64,000 nt of DNA from NCBI RefSeq assembly GCF_000024845.1, contig NC_013501.1:2088874-2152873 (forward strand), given 5' to 3'. The stretch comes from Rhodothermus marinus DSM 4252 (GTDB lineage: Bacteria; Bacteroidota; Rhodothermia; Rhodothermales; Rhodothermaceae). This document shows positions 62,851-64,000 of the stretch, piece by piece. Every line of letters begins with the position of its first letter. The stretch's first letter is position 1. Below the pieces are notes generated by a model. The model was not told the origin of the DNA. It searched no databases and saw nothing but the letters and a program-made list of their open reading frames with translations. The position numbers and the translations under genes are program-made.

Positions 62851-64000
62851 TCAGGTTCCGTCCGCTTCGGCAGCCCGCGCCAGCCGCACGCCTTCGGCTT
62901 CGTCCACCCGGGCCAGCAGCAGCATGCCCGCCAGGAAAAACAGCAGTACGGAGCTGACGCCCACGCGCTGGCTTCCCGACCAGTCCGTGAACAGCCCCAG
63001 TAGCAGCGGCCCGAGAAAGGCCGTGGCCTTTCCTGAAAAGGCAAAGAAGCCGTAAAACTCGTTGCGCTTGTCCGGCGGCGTAAAGCGTCCGAGTAGCGAG
63101 CGGCTGGCCGACTGGCTGGGACCGGCAAAAATCCCGATGAGCAGCGCAGCCACCCAGAAAAGGGTGCGGCTGGTGGTCACCACGGCCAGCAGGCTGGCCG
63201 CCGAAAGTCCCAGCAGGCTCAGCAAAAGCGTACGCTTGCCGCCCAGCCGGTCGTCTATAAACCCGAACAGCCAGGCGCCCAGCCCCGCCGCCACGTTGAT
63301 GACGATGCCGAACACGATCAGCTCGTCGGCCTCAAAGCCGAACGTCCCGGCTGCATAGATGCCGCCGAAGGAAAAAATGGTCAGCAGGCCATCGTTGTAG
63401 AGCAACCGGGCCAGCAGCAGGCGCACCACCTGACGGTAGCGCCGCACTTCGCGAAACGTCTCGACGAGCTGGCGCGTGGCCTGCCGGAAAACCTTCCGCA
63501 CCTCAGGGCGAACGGCCGGGCGCCGCTCGGGCACCCAGAGGAACAACGGCAGGCTGAACAGCCCGTACCAGAGCGCCACGAGCAGATTCGTAGCCCGAAT
63601 GTTCGCGTGGCCCTCGCGAGAAAACCCCAGCAGCGGCGTTTCCGGCTGAATCAGCGCCACCAGCGCCACCACCAGGCAGAGCAACCCGCCCACATAGCCC
63701 AGCGCCCAGCCGTAGCCCGAGACCCGGCCGATTCGCTCCGGCGGGGCGATGTCCGGCAGAAACGCATTGTAGAAGACGTTCCCCAGCTCGAAGGCCACGT
63801 TGGCGATGGTAAAAAGCACGAGCGCCGCCAGCACCTCGCCGGATTGCGGAACGTAAAGCGCCGCCGTGGAGAGCACACAGAGCACCGTGACGGCCAGCAG
63901 GAATCGCTTGCGGTACCCGCCCTGATCGGCCAGAGCGCCCAGATACGGCGACAGCAGCGCCACGATCAGTCCGCTGGCTGTCACCGCCCGCGACCAGAGC
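62851..64000 (-). CDS. MFS transporter, UMF1/Atg22-like (N-terminus beyond window)
   Basis: The frame stays open to the window end: codons before the 63984 GTG read LWSRAV in frame and continue the first visible helix. About 382 residues are visible, with ~10 hydrophobic segments. Typical blocks are LLSPYLGALADQGGYRKRFL, AFLPDIAPPERIGRVSGYGWALGYVGG, and RSLLGRFTPPDKRNEFYGFFAFSGKATAFLGPLL, as in the UMF1 (Atg22-like) family of possible effluxers. Substrate unknown. Ends 44 bp before the Nif3 gene starts. Confidence 0.88.
   Translation of the reverse strand, partial: LWSRAVTASGLIVALLSPYLGALADQGGYRKRFLLAVTVLCVLSTAALYVPQSGEVLAALVLFTIANVAFELGNVFYNAFLPDIAPPERIGRVSGYGWALGYVGGLLCLVVALVALIQPETPLLGFSREGHANIRATNLLVALWYGLFSLPLFLWVPERRPAVRPEVRKVFRQATRQLVETFREVRRYRQVVRLLLARLLYNDGLLTIFSFGGIYAAGTFGFEADELIVFGIVINVAAGLGAWLFGFIDDRLGGKRTLLLSLLGLSAASLLAVVTTSRTLFWVAALLIGIFAGPSQSASRSLLGRFTPPDKRNEFYGFFAFSGKATAFLGPLLLGLFTDWSGSQRVGVSSVLLFFLAGMLLLARVDEAEGVRLARAAEADGT

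Overview
This 64 kb window is a high-GC, densely coded bacterial chromosome segment. The best fit is the thermophilic Rhodothermus lineage (Rhodothermota, formerly in Bacteroidetes), very likely R. marinus or a close relative. The reasons are: a Tat-exported lipoprotein HiPIP of the type described from R. marinus; several promoter-like TAnnTTTG boxes of the Bacteroidetes type; mostly weak Shine-Dalgarno sequences; an alpha-glucan phosphorylase and a lipoprotein alpha-amylase; and Bacteroidetes-style sets such as Nif3 with a zinc-ribbon coiled-coil protein. The assignment rests on recognition of sequence, not on a database search. Most of the window looks like core chromosome. I see no transposase, integrase, prophage, CRISPR array or tRNA. 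One structural RNA, rnpB, is present.

Layout. 0-5.6 kb: end of an ABC-2 permease, a tandem TerB-like protein, a fused acyl-CoA synthetase (NDP-forming)/GNAT protein and a GlmM-type phosphohexomutase. 5.8-9.4 kb: heme A operon (ctaA, ctaB) joined to an ABC exporter pair. 9.4-13 kb: secreted amidohydrolase, an odd kinase-like protein without an ATPase domain, a metallo-beta-lactamase-fold hydrolase and a LON-domain protein. 13-18.4 kb: a secreted orphan protein, nadA, a LolD-like ATPase, an NtrC-type regulator and a membrane TPR protein. 18.5-25.1 kb: gap and pgk, then mscS, an amidinotransferase-fold hydrolase, tyrA and gcvT. 25.2-30.7 kb: comB, ftsK, an HsdR-N nuclease-like protein, prmC and a short-chain dehydrogenase. 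30.8-35.2 kb: glucan phosphorylase under a LacI-type operator, HiPIP, acylphosphatase and a lipoprotein amylase. 35.3-42.1 kb: a hendecad coiled-coil membrane protein, a frameshifted epimerase, NhaC antiporter, thioredoxin-fold protein, HtpX, and a LemA/TPM/TPR set. 42.2-49.1 kb: S41 protease, Hsp20, and the Pst phosphate system with PhoU. 49.2-55.4 kb: M1 aminopeptidase, then a minus-strand cluster apbE - outer-membrane porin - FMN-binding protein - histidine-bearing four-helix membrane protein - PCuAC-like lipoprotein. 55.7-64 kb: a second hendecad coiled-coil paralogue, gpmI, nth with an extra zinc ribbon, a DUF4105 protein, rnpB, a coiled-coil protein with a lost zinc ribbon, Nif3 and part of an MFS transporter.

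How genes work together. ctaA/ctaB supply heme A for a terminal oxidase, and HiPIP is the likely soluble-domain electron donor to such an oxidase. Amylase, glucan phosphorylase, gap, pgk and gpmI form a route from external or stored glucan into glycolysis, though they are not one operon. pstSCAB-phoU is a complete phosphate uptake and signalling unit.

The strongest candidate for something not well described is the apbE/porin/FMN-binding/four-helix/PCuAC-like cluster at 51.2-55.4 kb. It looks like an envelope flavin-based redox module with its own porin. The second is the pair of coiled-coil membrane proteins whose stalks are built from exact 11-residue units at DNA-repeat level and differ in length.
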